This document shows, in pieces, positions 1 to 8,419 of a stretch of DNA of 64,000 nucleotides. The stretch is from Oceanobacillus sp. FSL K6-2867. GTDB taxonomy: Bacteria > Bacillota > Bacilli > Bacillales > Amphibacillaceae. The notes under the pieces are model-generated. The model was not told the origin of the DNA. It searched no databases and saw only the letters and a program-made list of their open reading frames with translations. A program made the translations under genes and the position numbers. The stretch's first letter is position 1. Each line of letters starts with the position of its first letter. The stretch covers positions 3,534,001 to 3,598,000 of the forward strand of contig NZ_CP150144.1 of the NCBI RefSeq assembly GCF_037963145.1. Reading direction: 5' to 3'.

Positions 1-554
1 TCTTGCTGTGATAAAAAAATTCCTAGCTTCATACCGAAAAATAAAAAGAAACCACTCATACACGCTGTAAGGACGGCAGTAAGTGCAGGAGAATACCCAA
101 GCATTGATGCACCTATTCCAGCACCAAATGCATCCAGCGCGAGGGCTAACCCAAGCAGAAATGCTTCACCAGCTGAAATGGAACCAGATTGATCTAAATC
201 TGCTTTATCAGGAGTTGTCATTACAGTTTTAATATCTTCTATTCTTGTTGTGTGAACCTTCTTAGTAGCATTCGCGTTTACTAATTTCGCCCGGATAACA
301 TTTATAAATGAAAATAAACCGATCGCAATTAAAATAATACCTCCAAGTATTTTTGCCACTTCTTTTGAGATGAAAAAGCTAAGCAAATCGCCAACCAGCA
401 TGGATGTATAAACGATAATACCTGAACAAAGCATAATGATGCCTAATGCAATAGCAGGTACTTTGATTTTTCGCAGTCCATAAGTGATTCCAACGCCGAA
501 ACCATCTAAACTAACTGCTGTAACTAATAAGAGTAATCCAGTATAATAAAGCAT
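1..554 (-). CDS. ytaF: YtaF/MntP-family membrane protein (3' end beyond window)
   Basis: The ATG is at 554 on the minus strand and the reading frame stays open for 184 codons to the window edge, so the C-terminus is missing. The translation starts MLYYTGLLLLVTAVSLDGFG and has hydrophobic segments separated by a charged stretch (about residues 88-125), then a second block with LALALDAFGAGIGASMLGY. Two copies of an S/A-LD-x-FG-x-G motif in the two halves are typical of the MntP/YtaF superfamily of small polytopic membrane proteins. YtaF is a sporulation membrane protein of unknown biochemical role; MntP proteins export manganese. The short loop and the motifs fit YtaF better than MntP, but this is a judgement from family knowledge. 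The upstream gene topB is divergent. Confidence 0.7.
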   Translation of the reverse strand, partial: MLYYTGLLLLVTAVSLDGFGVGITYGLRKIKVPAIALGIIMLCSGIIVYTSMLVGDLLSFFISKEVAKILGGIILIAIGLFSFINVIRAKLVNANATKKVHTTRIEDIKTVMTTPDKADLDQSGSISAGEAFLLGLALALDAFGAGIGASMLGYSPALTAVLTACMSGFFLFFGMKLGIFLSQQ

Positions 555-738
555 CTAACCATATCCTTTACAAGATTCTAGATTATAGTATGGAAAGGAT
601 GGTTACGTTGTGCTTGCAGTAATCAGTCTGCACGAAACACTTAATTTGTGATAAAGTAGCTGTAGATGTTTTTTGGTTTTTAAAGAAAAGAAGAAAGTGA
701 TCTCCCGATTGGATTGTTCATATAGAGAGGATTTTTTG

Positions 739-2910
739 ATGAGTAAAATAGTTGTATTAGCAGAGAAACCATCTGTGGGTCGTGACATTGCAAGGGTGCT
801 TGGATGTACGAAAAAGGGGAATGGTTATCTTGAAGGTTCGAAATATATTGTAACGTGGGCACTTGGTCATCTGGTTACATTAGCAGATCCGGAAGTCTAC
901 GATGATAAATATAAAACATGGCGTATGGAAGATTTGCCGATGCTCCCGCCGAAATTAAAGCCAGTCGTTATTAAGAAGACAGGCAAACAATTTCAGGTTG
1001 TCAAATCCCAGTTAACACGCAAGGACGTCAGTGAAGTCGTTATTGCTACCGATGCCGGACGTGAAGGGGAGCTGGTTGCCCGCTGGATCTTGGAAAAGGC
1101 CCGAATTAAGAAGCCGATTAAACGTTTATGGATTTCTTCGGTTACCGATAAAGCGATACGTGATGGTTTTAAAAATCTCAAGCCTGGTGCAAAGTATGTG
1201 CATTTGTATGAATCGGCAGTAGCAAGGTCTGAAGCTGATTGGTATGTTGGCCTGAATGCAACACGTGCATTAACGACAAAGCATAATGCTCAATTGTCCA
1301 GTGGCCGAGTTCAAACGCCAACACTTGCGATGATTGCTGCAAGAGAGCAGGAAATCAAAGAGTTTAAGCCAAGGAAATATTACGGTATTGAAGCCAGAAC
1401 AGACAAAGTATTTAAATTAACTTGGCTGGATGAAAAAAATAATTCACGTATTTTTTCCGAAGATAAAGCAGAACGTCTACAAATTCAGTTGAAAAATAAG
1501 CCCGCAACTGTTGTCCAAGTTGATAAACAGCATAAGAAGAAGTTTGCGCCACAGCTTTATGACTTGACGGAATTACAGCGAGACGCAAACCGAATCTTTA
1601 ATTTTTCCGGGAAACAAACGTTGTCGATTATGCAAAAGCTTTATGAACAGCATAAGGTTCTGACATATCCACGGACCGATTCACGAGTGATTTCATCTGA
1701 TATTGTTCCTACATTAAAGGTTCGTGTAAAAGCTTGTGGCGTAGATGAATACGCAAAATCAGCTGCGAAAATTCTAAAGAAGGATTTGAAGCTCTCCAAG
1801 GCTGTCGTCGATAATGCGAAGGTATCGGATCACCACGCGATTATCCCAACGGAACAGCCGGTCTTATTAGCAGACCTGGATGATAGGGAAGTTAAAATTT
1901 ATGATCTTGTTGTGAAACGTTTTCTTGCCGTGCTTTCAGATGCCTATGAATTTGAGCAAACAACCATTACAGCTGAAATTGATTCAGAACGATTTATTGC
2001 AAAAGGAAAAGTGATTAAAAAATTAGGCTGGAAAGAAATATACAGCAATCGCAAAGATGACGATGATCATCAAGATGACCAGCGTTTGCCGGCTGTGCAT
2101 AAAGGTAATGAACTAACGAATATTCGTATTTCCCGGACCGAAGGAGAAACGAAGCCGCCCGAACGATTTACGGAAGGTTCCTTGTTGCAGGCGATGGAAA
2201 ATCCGGTGCGTTACATGAGCTCGGATGAAAAGCATTTGGCAAAAACAATCAATCAAACAGGTGGCATTGGAACGGTGGCGACAAGGGCAGATATTATTGA
2301 AAAATTATTTAATAATATGTACATGGAACTGAAAGGAAAATATATTCATTTAACTCCAACTGGTCGTCAGCTGCTTGATCTTGTACCAGAGGATTTGCGT
2401 TCTCCGGCCTTGACAGCTGAATGGGAACAGAAGCTTGCCTTAATTGCAGAGGGTAAGCTTGCAAAGGAAAAGTTTATTTCTGAGATTAAAACCTATACAA
2501 AAGAAGCTGTTCAGGAGATCAAAAACAGTGGAGATACGTTTAAGCACGATAATATGACAGGAACGAAATGTCCAAGTTGTGGAAAACTTATGCTGGAAAT
2601 TAAGAATAAACAAGGTCGCAAGCTTGTTTGCCAGGATCGTTCTTGTGGTCATAAGAAAAATATTGCCAAACAAACAAACGCACGCTGTCCAAACTGCCAT
2701 AAGCGCATGGAGCTTCGAGGTGAAGGAGATGGGCAAATGTTTATGTGCAAATGTGGTCACAGAGAAAAGCTATCCACATTTAATGCGCGTAAACAAGAAG
2801 AGAAAAAGCATAAAGTATCGAAAAAGGATGTAAATAAGTATTTGAAAAAACAGGATGATGGCTTTAAGAACAATGCACTCGCTGATGCATTAGCGAAGAT
2901 GAAGAAATAG
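739..2910 (+). CDS. topB: DNA topoisomerase III (type IA)
   Basis: Type IA topoisomerase that relaxes or decatenates DNA by single-strand passage in the cytoplasm. The protein begins MSKIVVLAEKPSVGRDIARV, the Toprim strand with the catalytic Glu; the acidic Toprim DxDxxxE element appears as TDAGREGE near residue 105. The active-site tyrosine lies in LTYPRTDSR (Y310). The C-terminus has two zinc-binding clusters, CPSCGK and CPNCHKR, each followed by further paired cysteines, then a basic tail, as in Bacillus TopB; the length of 723 residues is normal. The frame is open from 673, but ATG 739 is chosen because AGAGAGG sits 8 bases before it and homologues start there. It is monocistronic with a strong terminator just downstream. 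Confidence 0.95.
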   Translation: MSKIVVLAEKPSVGRDIARVLGCTKKGNGYLEGSKYIVTWALGHLVTLADPEVYDDKYKTWRMEDLPMLPPKLKPVVIKKTGKQFQVVKSQLTRKDVSEVVIATDAGREGELVARWILEKARIKKPIKRLWISSVTDKAIRDGFKNLKPGAKYVHLYESAVARSEADWYVGLNATRALTTKHNAQLSSGRVQTPTLAMIAAREQEIKEFKPRKYYGIEARTDKVFKLTWLDEKNNSRIFSEDKAERLQIQLKNKPATVVQVDKQHKKKFAPQLYDLTELQRDANRIFNFSGKQTLSIMQKLYEQHKVLTYPRTDSRVISSDIVPTLKVRVKACGVDEYAKSAAKILKKDLKLSKAVVDNAKVSDHHAIIPTEQPVLLADLDDREVKIYDLVVKRFLAVLSDAYEFEQTTITAEIDSERFIAKGKVIKKLGWKEIYSNRKDDDDHQDDQRLPAVHKGNELTNIRISRTEGETKPPERFTEGSLLQAMENPVRYMSSDEKHLAKTINQTGGIGTVATRADIIEKLFNNMYMELKGKYIHLTPTGRQLLDLVPEDLRSPALTAEWEQKLALIAEGKLAKEKFISEIKTYTKEAVQEIKNSGDTFKHDNMTGTKCPSCGKLMLEIKNKQGRKLVCQDRSCGHKKNIAKQTNARCPNCHKRMELRGEGDGQMFMCKCGHREKLSTFNARKQEEKKHKVSKKDVNKYLKKQDDGFKNNALADALAKMKK

Positions 2911-2915
2911 AAGTC

Positions 2916-2950
2916 AGGGATAGCTTATAATGTTAAGCTATCCCTTTTTC
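2916..2950 (+). terminator. Rho-independent terminator after topB
   Basis: Perfect 12-bp stem AGGGATAGCTTA / TAAGCTATCCCT (2916-2927 and 2934-2945) with a 6-base loop, followed by a T-run. It starts 5 bases after the topB stop. Confidence 0.9.
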
Positions 2951-2963
2951 TGTGTTGTTCTTA

Positions 2964-3161
2964 TTAATACTTCTTTTCCTCCAAAACATTATGATACTCA
3001 TCTTGTATTTCGACAATGCTTGGTGTATTTTCATGTGCCAGCTGTTCTGCTACCTCAATAGCTTCTGACTTTGTGTCGTAGACTTCCTCTGGTGCAACGT
3101 CCTCCAATTTAACAAACCAAGCACTTGCATCAACATTCGGTGTGACACTGTACGTTTTCAA
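2964..3161 (-). CDS. Small DUF2188-like protein
   Basis: 65-residue acidic soluble protein starting MKTYSVTPNVDASAWFVKLE and ending EIQDEYHNVLEEKKY. The pattern of a short beta strand, a W-x-V/K-x-E strand, a K/S-E-A helix (TKSEAIEVAEQLA) and a closing strand recalls the DUF2188 family of small conserved bacterial proteins of unknown function. The start is TTG at 3161, preceded by an AAAGGAG-type ribosome site about 8 bases upstream on the minus strand. It converges on topB and shares the intervening terminator region. The function is not known; the DUF2188 assignment is from pattern only. Confidence 0.7.
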   Translation of the reverse strand: MKTYSVTPNVDASAWFVKLEDVAPEEVYDTKSEAIEVAEQLAHENTPSIVEIQDEYHNVLEEKKY

Positions 3162-3337
3162 TTAAAAAAACTCCTTTATTTCATAAGTTGTTATTTATTT
3201 TCCCATATCTATCCTTTCTAAAACATTGCAGCAATAAAGTAGAACTAGCATTTGGCTGACTTATTTATTGGAAGGTTTAATATATTGAAAATTCACTATT
3301 GACATTCTTTATTGTGCAGTTGTAAGCTATATATAAT

Positions 3338-3356
3338 AACTTGTAATACTAAGTAT
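3338..3356 (+). promoter_or_regulatory. Candidate regulator operator, copy 1
   Basis: AACTTGTAATACTAAGTAT, containing the dyad ACTT...AAGT. The same motif recurs with one base change at 3471-3489, upstream of the same operon. The dyad size fits a GntR/UTRA-type operator; the regulator encoded at 6780 is the obvious candidate to bind it (inference). Confidence 0.5.
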
Positions 3357-3470
3357 GCTGAATGGAATTATAAAAAGAATATTCCAGTGAGCCGGCATAA
3401 CAAAATTGCAAATATGCAAAGCAAGTAATGTGTAAACATTGAATGTATATCAATAAACGATCTACCAACT

Positions 3471-3489
3471 AACTTATAATACTAAGTAT
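3471..3489 (+). promoter_or_regulatory. Candidate regulator operator, copy 2 (overlaps a TATAAT)
   Basis: AACTTATAATACTAAGTAT, identical to the copy at 3338-3356 except for one base, 133 bases downstream of it. It contains a TATAAT hexamer (3475-3480) that could be the operon's -10 element, so a bound repressor would block the promoter. No good -35 is visible at the standard distance. Confidence 0.5.
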
Positions 3490-3567
3490 ATTCAATTTAG
3501 CTGATAAAGAGCATATCATCAGGACTGAAATTTTAACTTTTGAATAAAGAATGGAGGGTTATTGAAA

Positions 3568-4872
3568 ATGGTTAATTTAACAAAGGAAGGACTATTCAGC
3601 AATAAATTAATGGAGGAAATCAGAGAGAAGTTTGCTTTTATTGATTCGGATCCGATCACCAAGAAAAAACGTTTATTTTTTGACAATGCTGGAGGATCTT
3701 TCAGATTAAAAAGTGCAGTGGAAAAGTTCTCGGAGTTCGATATGTTTCCTGATCATCCACAGCGTGAACATGAAGCAGCTAGATACCTGGCGGAAATTGA
3801 AGAAAGGGGAATCGAGGACATACGAATAATCTTTAATGGAAAAACTGGAAGTATTTCACCTTATCTTACTGCTTCCCAAGCCATTTTTGATATAACTGGT
3901 GTCATTACTGAAAATATTGATGGAACAAATATTGTGACTACTGAATTAGAACATCCTTCTGCATTTGATTCGGCAAAGTTTTATGCAAATAAGCTTGGAA
4001 AGGAATTACGCACAGCTAAGACAAACCCTATTACAGGTGGAGTTGATGTGGAAGAAATAACAAAACTCATTGACGATAATACTTGTCTATTGACTGTAAT
4101 TTATGCATCGAACATTTCAGGTGCTATTTTAGACATTGAGACGATTGTGAGAGAGGCAAGAAAGATTAAACCAAATCTGTATATTATTGTCGATTCTGTA
4201 CAGCATGCCCCACACGGAATTATTGATATGGAAAAAACTCCTGTGGATGCTATGAATTTTGCACCATATAAATTTTTTGGAATAAGGGGCTGCGGAATTG
4301 CCTATCTTTCCGAAAGAGCTGCGAAACTTCCTCATCACAGTTTAAATGGGAAAAGTGAAGGTGATTGGCAGCTTGGCAGCCCTGCACCAGCCCATTTTGC
4401 TGCAATAAGTGAAATTGTTAATTATGTCTGCTGGATCGGAAGTCAATTTTCCAATGAAAAAGATAAGAGAATTTTATATGTGGAAGGAATGAGACGGATT
4501 GCTCTCCATGAGAGAACACTTCTGGAAGTATTGCTTAATGGAACAGAAAGAGTGAAAGGATTAAGGAATATTATGGGAGTTACTGTCCATCTTGACTATG
4601 AAGATTTATCCAAAAGAGATTTGATTGTTGCTATAACTATCGATAATTTAGATTTTAAAGAAGCTGTTAGACAATATGAAAAAGAAAACGTGATTGTATA
4701 TGAGCGAGTAGCATCCAGTATTTATTCGAAAAGGATGTTAGAGTCATTCGGAATGACTGGTTCAATAAGGATTTCTCCTTTACACTGCAACAGTGTGGAA
4801 GAGGTAGAAGAATTGTTGGAGGTAACACAAAAAATTGCTGAGAGAAGTGTTGCAGTTTCTCGTTCTGAATGA
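3568..4872 (+). CDS. Class V aminotransferase-fold PLP enzyme (cysteine desulfurase/lyase-like)
   Basis: 434-residue cytoplasmic PLP enzyme of the class V aminotransferase fold. Landmarks are FFDNAGGSFRL near the N-terminus, TTELEHPSAFDS (His stacking on PLP), YIIVDSVQHAPHG (Asp binding the pyridine nitrogen and a His) and APYKFFGIRGCG, where the Lys is the likely Schiff-base residue. A C-terminal small domain ends near 430. The fold hosts desulfurases, kynureninases and other beta-eliminating or transaminating enzymes, so the substrate cannot be read off. ATG 3568 is preferred over the in-frame TTG at 3562 because GGAGGG lies 9 bases before the ATG. It is the first gene of an apparent operon with a class I/II aminotransferase, a RidA protein and a GntR regulator. 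Confidence 0.8.
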   Translation: MVNLTKEGLFSNKLMEEIREKFAFIDSDPITKKKRLFFDNAGGSFRLKSAVEKFSEFDMFPDHPQREHEAARYLAEIEERGIEDIRIIFNGKTGSISPYLTASQAIFDITGVITENIDGTNIVTTELEHPSAFDSAKFYANKLGKELRTAKTNPITGGVDVEEITKLIDDNTCLLTVIYASNISGAILDIETIVREARKIKPNLYIIVDSVQHAPHGIIDMEKTPVDAMNFAPYKFFGIRGCGIAYLSERAAKLPHHSLNGKSEGDWQLGSPAPAHFAAISEIVNYVCWIGSQFSNEKDKRILYVEGMRRIALHERTLLEVLLNGTERVKGLRNIMGVTVHLDYEDLSKRDLIVAITIDNLDFKEAVRQYEKENVIVYERVASSIYSKRMLESFGMTGSIRISPLHCNSVEEVEELLEVTQKIAERSVAVSRSE

Positions 4873-4946
4873 TTTTAAAAGATGATTCTTCAATAGAAAT
4901 TAAATAGATTTTAATTTAAATAAGAGAATTAGAGAGGAGAATTTGA

Positions 4947-6161
4947 ATGAGTTTGATAAAAGAAAAGTTCTTAAAGCTGGGTGCAGAATTTGCACCTGGG
5001 CAAGAGGTGCGACAAGATACGAGTGAAATAAAATTGCGAGGTGAAAAAATCCCGGGTACACCGGTTGACTTCTCACATGGTGATGTAGACGCATTTGAAC
5101 CAATTCCTGGTTCCCTTGATAGATTCATAGATGGAGTACATGTTGGAGGTAAGCAGGCTTATACAGAGTATCGGGGGAGTAAATTGATCCGAGAAAATGT
5201 AGCCGAAAAGCTTTCTAAATTTACGGGTACAACTATTAATGCGGAACGAAATTTTATCATAACTCCAGGTACACAAGGAGCACTTTTCCTGGCAATGGGG
5301 TCTGTAATTTCCAGAGGTGACAAAGTCGCTATTGTGGTTCCAGATTATTTTGCTAATAGAAAACTGGTTGAGTTTTTTGATGGTGAAGTTATTCCTATAG
5401 AGATGGACTACCTAACTGCAAATACTAATGCAGGTTTAAATTTAAATCAATTAGAATCCGCTTTTAAAGCTGGAGTAAAACTCTTTTTATTCTCAAATCC
5501 TAACAATCCAACTGGGGTGATTTATTCACCTGAAGAAATTGGCAGCATTGCCGAGCTGGCACAGCAGTATGAAGCAACTGTTATCGTGGATCAACTATAT
5601 TCACGGCAGCTGTTTGAAGGAAGAACTTATACACACCTTTCCGCACAGAATTTAATGGATCCTGAAAACGTAATCACAATCATGGGGCCATCAAAAACAG
5701 AGTCACTAAGTGGTTACAGATTAGGCGTGGCATTCGGTTCATCGCAAATTATTGAGCGTATGGAAAAGCTTCAGGCTATCGTATCTCTTCGGGCAGCTGG
5801 TTATAGTCAAGCGGTGTTGAAGTCTTGGTTTGATGAACCAGCAGGATGGATGGAGAAACGAATTTCCGACCATCAAGCAATACGCGATGATCTGATTGCG
5901 AAGTTCCGTGGTTCAGAAGGTTTTCAGGTTAGAGTTACTGAAGCAGGCAGCTATCTCTTTCCGAAGCTTCCAAAATTGGATGTTACCATTGGAGAATTTG
6001 TGAAAATACTTCGCGTACAGGCAAATGTTACTGTAACACCAGGTTCAGAATTTGGTCCACAATTCACGGATAGTTTCCGCATCAACTTTTCCCAGGACCA
6101 TCAAGCGGCTGTTACTGCCATTGAACGACTGATTAGAATTGTGGAGGTATATCGCAAATGA
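4947..6161 (+). CDS. Class I/II PLP-dependent aminotransferase
   Basis: 404-residue fold-type I aminotransferase. Visible motifs are GTQGALFLAMGS (phosphate-binding and aromatic region), SNPNNPTGVIY (substrate and PLP contacts), ATVIVDQLYSRQLF (Asp and Tyr of the PLP site), IMGPSKTESLSGYRLGVAFG (Schiff-base Lys in PSKT) and a C-terminal FRINFSQD with the carboxylate-binding Arg. It resembles aspartate/aromatic-type aminotransferases, but substrate specificity is unassigned. The start ATG has GAGAGGAGA 8 bases upstream. It lies 75 bases after the class V enzyme, and its stop overlaps the next start (ATGA), so translation is probably coupled with RidA. Two different PLP enzymes plus RidA suggest catabolism of one amino compound. 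Confidence 0.85.
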   Translation: MSLIKEKFLKLGAEFAPGQEVRQDTSEIKLRGEKIPGTPVDFSHGDVDAFEPIPGSLDRFIDGVHVGGKQAYTEYRGSKLIRENVAEKLSKFTGTTINAERNFIITPGTQGALFLAMGSVISRGDKVAIVVPDYFANRKLVEFFDGEVIPIEMDYLTANTNAGLNLNQLESAFKAGVKLFLFSNPNNPTGVIYSPEEIGSIAELAQQYEATVIVDQLYSRQLFEGRTYTHLSAQNLMDPENVITIMGPSKTESLSGYRLGVAFGSSQIIERMEKLQAIVSLRAAGYSQAVLKSWFDEPAGWMEKRISDHQAIRDDLIAKFRGSEGFQVRVTEAGSYLFPKLPKLDVTIGEFVKILRVQANVTVTPGSEFGPQFTDSFRINFSQDHQAAVTAIERLIRIVEVYRK

Positions 6162-6595
6162 GTATTTTTGAGAATAAAAGAAATCCTATTCCACAGGGGA
6201 ATTACGTTCCGGCATCCCGATTCGAAAATATTATTTATACAGCCGGAATGACCCCAAGAAAAAACGGCGTTTTGATACAAACCGGAAAAGTCTGTGCTGA
6301 GCTATCAATAGATACGTATAAAGAGGCAGTAAGGCAAGCCGTTGAAAATGCATTAACGGCAGCTGCGAATATGCTTGCTAAAGGTGAACGGCTGGAGAAA
6401 ATTCTTGGGCTTACGATTTATATTAATGCGGAGGACACATACCAAGCCCATTCAAGTCTAGCAGATTTTGCTTCGGAATACCTGCACGAAAAATTGGGTG
6501 AGACAGGGATCGGCAGCCGAGCGGCGGTTGGAGTTGCTTCCTTGCCCGGTAATGCGCCTGTTGAAATTCAAATCATGGCTGGTGTTTCAAAATGA
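6158..6595 (+). CDS. RidA-family protein (enamine/imine deaminase)
   Basis: 145-residue RidA (YjgF/YER057c/UK114) protein. RidA members hydrolyse reactive enamine/imine intermediates, such as 2-aminoacrylate, released by PLP enzymes. The sequence has YTAGMTPRKNG near residue 30, NALTAAANMLAKG in the central helix and a C-terminal block SRAAVGVASLPGNAPVEIQI, in which the Arg corresponds to the carboxylate-binding Arg of active RidA. It is slightly longer than the usual 125-130 residues. The ATG overlaps the stop of the upstream aminotransferase by 4 bases, strong evidence for one transcript and for a job in the same pathway. After its stop, about 185 bases without a convincing gene precede the regulator. 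Confidence 0.88.
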   Translation: MSIFENKRNPIPQGNYVPASRFENIIYTAGMTPRKNGVLIQTGKVCAELSIDTYKEAVRQAVENALTAAANMLAKGERLEKILGLTIYINAEDTYQAHSSLADFASEYLHEKLGETGIGSRAAVGVASLPGNAPVEIQIMAGVSK

Positions 6596-6779
6596 AGCAA
6601 CAGTGCAAGTAAAGCCAATTGATATGATTACGCATAAACCAGGGCATATGTTTATAACGGATTTGATTGATGAAACCTTAACTATCCTATAAAATAAAAT
6701 AGAATTATTAAGCACTTATTTCAATCATAAACGATCCACCTTATCAAGATGGTTCATGCACTGAGGAAGTGAAAGTACA

Positions 6780-7511
6780 ATGAACAGCTCATTTAATAAA
6801 AAACCCATATACAGAGTTATCTATGACACGATAGCAGAGAAGATTGACAGTTCCACCTATAAAGTAGGGGATGCCTTACCATCAGAAAGTGAAATGGAAA
6901 AAATGTTTCAAGCCAGTCGCACCCCTGTCAGGCAAGCATTAAATAAACTGGAATCTGATGGATTAATTTATCGTTCTCAGGGAAAGGGCTCCTTTGTAGC
7001 AAATAGAAAGCCTATCGGCCATTGGACAACGATGACAGGGTTTAATCATATTTATCTGAAAGATTGGAAAAAGATATCAGCCCGAACAATAGAGGTTACA
7101 AAAAAAATGTCTCCTTATTATGCAAGTTTACTTGAGATTAACAGTAATGAAGAAATGATTCACCTGAAACGGATTCGTACAGATGAAGGTGAACCTGTAA
7201 TTTATTTGGAGCACTTTTCGCATCCTGATTTATCAATTGAGATGTTTCAAAAAGACCCTTCTTTTATTTCGATTGATCAGCTATTAAAAGATGAAAAGGG
7301 TATTATATTTACAACTATAAATGAGTATATAGAGGCTATTTCAGCAGATTCTCAATTAGCAGAACATCTGCAAGTCGATAAAGGGCAGTCTATTCTAAAA
7401 AGTACAAGGGTTTCTTATGATAATAGATCTGTTCCCTTAGACGTAACAATTATTTATCTTAGATCAGAAAAATGGAAATATGCAATAGAATTTAACCGAA
7501 GGATACAGTGA
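6780..7511 (+). CDS. GntR-family regulator with UTRA (HutC-type) effector domain
   Basis: 243-residue transcription regulator. Residues about 10-75 form the GntR winged helix: YDTIAEKIDSSTYKVGDALPSE followed by SRTPVRQALNKLESDGLIYR and the QGKGSFV wing. Residues about 95-240 match the UTRA ligand-binding domain (YASLLEIN...MIHLKRIRTDEGEPVIYLEHF and a final YLRSEKWKYAIEF). UTRA regulators usually repress the neighbouring catabolic operon and release DNA on binding its substrate or a phosphorylated intermediate. Here it follows two PLP enzymes and a RidA gene in the same orientation, and twin dyads lie upstream of that operon. The start ATG has GAGGAAG about 11 bases before it. Confidence 0.88.
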   Translation: MNSSFNKKPIYRVIYDTIAEKIDSSTYKVGDALPSESEMEKMFQASRTPVRQALNKLESDGLIYRSQGKGSFVANRKPIGHWTTMTGFNHIYLKDWKKISARTIEVTKKMSPYYASLLEINSNEEMIHLKRIRTDEGEPVIYLEHFSHPDLSIEMFQKDPSFISIDQLLKDEKGIIFTTINEYIEAISADSQLAEHLQVDKGQSILKSTRVSYDNRSVPLDVTIIYLRSEKWKYAIEFNRRIQ

Positions 7512-7570
7512 TAACGGTCTACCTAGCAAGATTTAAATACTAAAATGAGGAAAAAAATATATCTTGAGAT

Positions 7571-7598
7571 CATTTGTCGAAACTTCGAGTCAAATGGT
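7571..7598 (+). terminator. Possible weak terminator after the GntR gene
   Basis: CATTTG and TCGA arms pair with TTCGA and CAAATG around a short loop (7571-7595). Only GTTT follows, so termination strength is doubtful. It separates the regulator from the ferredoxin gene. Confidence 0.4.
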
Positions 7599-7673
7599 TT
7601 ACTTCAAGCCGTTTAAGCATTATCATTTAGTAGAGAGAAAGTGATGTATGCAAAGTAAGGAGGTAAACTATTA

Positions 7674-7913
7674 ATGGCTTTTGTAATACTGGATCCATGT
7701 GGACCGGAAAAGGCAGCAGAATGCGTAAGTGTCTGCCCGGTTGATTGTATAGAAGAAGGACCAGATCAGTTCTATATTGACCCTGATATTTGCATTGACT
7801 GTGGTGCATGTAAAGCAGTTTGTCCAGTTTCAGCGATCGAGGAAGAATACGATTTGACTCCTGATCAAGAAGTATTTTTAGAAAAGGCGGAGGAATTTTT
7901 CGCAAATAGATAG
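7674..7913 (+). CDS. fer: Ferredoxin, 7Fe/4Fe-4S type
   Basis: 79-residue acidic ferredoxin, a soluble electron carrier. The N-terminal cluster has Cys at 9, 17, 21 and 25 (pattern C-x7-C-x3-CP-x2-C) and the second has Cys at 40, 43, 46 and 50 (CIDCGACKAVCP). The C-x7-C spacing in the first half is that of 7Fe ferredoxins, which hold one 3Fe-4S and one 4Fe-4S cluster; cluster content here is inferred. Size and the acidic C-terminal helix match the Bacillus fer product. The ATG is preceded by AAGGAGG at about 7 bases. It stands alone with its own ribosome site, and no redox partner is encoded beside it. Confidence 0.9.
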   Translation: MAFVILDPCGPEKAAECVSVCPVDCIEEGPDQFYIDPDICIDCGACKAVCPVSAIEEEYDLTPDQEVFLEKAEEFFANR

Positions 7914-8118
7914 ATTTATTGGACAGAAGACGAAAAGTTCCAGAACAATTGTCTATCTGTCCGACCAGCAGTGCTGTTAAATTGGTAAAGCTAAATATGA
8001 TGTATTAAATTAATCATCCCCGCTAGTTACAGCAGCAAGATTGCGAAGTGTTCCAGTGGGGATGTTATTTGTATTTAGTGAGAAAATTATGTAGCAATAT
8101 GTTAAGTAATGTACAATG

Positions 8119-8382
8119 TTAGAGATGCATTTCATTAAAAGATTGATTCTCATTCAGCTTTTGAAGCATACCAACTTCATGTTCACTGCTTCTATCGCAA
8201 AGAAGACCATTATCTGCTCTAATTAAGTTTATTGCATCCATAACTTCATGTTGCCGGGTGTCATTCCTTTTCTTCGATTGAAGTGATATCTTACTTGACA
8301 GAAGCGATATGCCCATCATTTCATTGTGTTTTTCCAATGACTGATCCAATAGTCTTAACTTATCTGTCTGTTCTTGACCCAT
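8119..8382 (-). CDS. Hypothetical small protein, uncertain
   Basis: 87-residue reading frame from ATG 8382, starting MGQEQTDKLRLLDQSLEKHN. The composition is polar and helical and no family is recognised. It lies 37 bases downstream of the small phage-like gene at 8420-8563 on the same strand, which gives it some support, but a ribosome site is weak (GACGAG region). It could be a degenerate gene or a chance frame. No membrane segment or metal motif is seen. Confidence 0.35.
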   Translation of the reverse strand: MGQEQTDKLRLLDQSLEKHNEMMGISLLSSKISLQSKKRNDTRQHEVMDAINLIRADNGLLCDRSSEHEVGMLQKLNENQSFNEMHL

Positions 8383-8419
8383 TTAATTCTCGTCGTTGTG
8401 ACGAGATTATAACTTACAT

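Larger units (their letters stand above)
3162..3567. other. 406-bp intergenic region upstream of the PLP-enzyme operon
   Basis: No gene is seen here. It is divergent between the small DUF2188-like gene and the class V aminotransferase operon. It holds two copies of a 19-base motif with dyad symmetry (listed separately) and a TTGACA at 3299-3304 without a well-spaced -10. The last 90 bases before the ribosome site carry TATAAT (3475-3480) inside the second motif copy. Confidence 0.7.

Noticed and set aside
6468..6692. 74-residue frame after ridA (ending TDLIDETLTIL)
   Set aside because: Most of it overlaps ridA in another frame and it has no ribosome site. The 95-base part beyond ridA could be a gene remnant, but I cannot support one.
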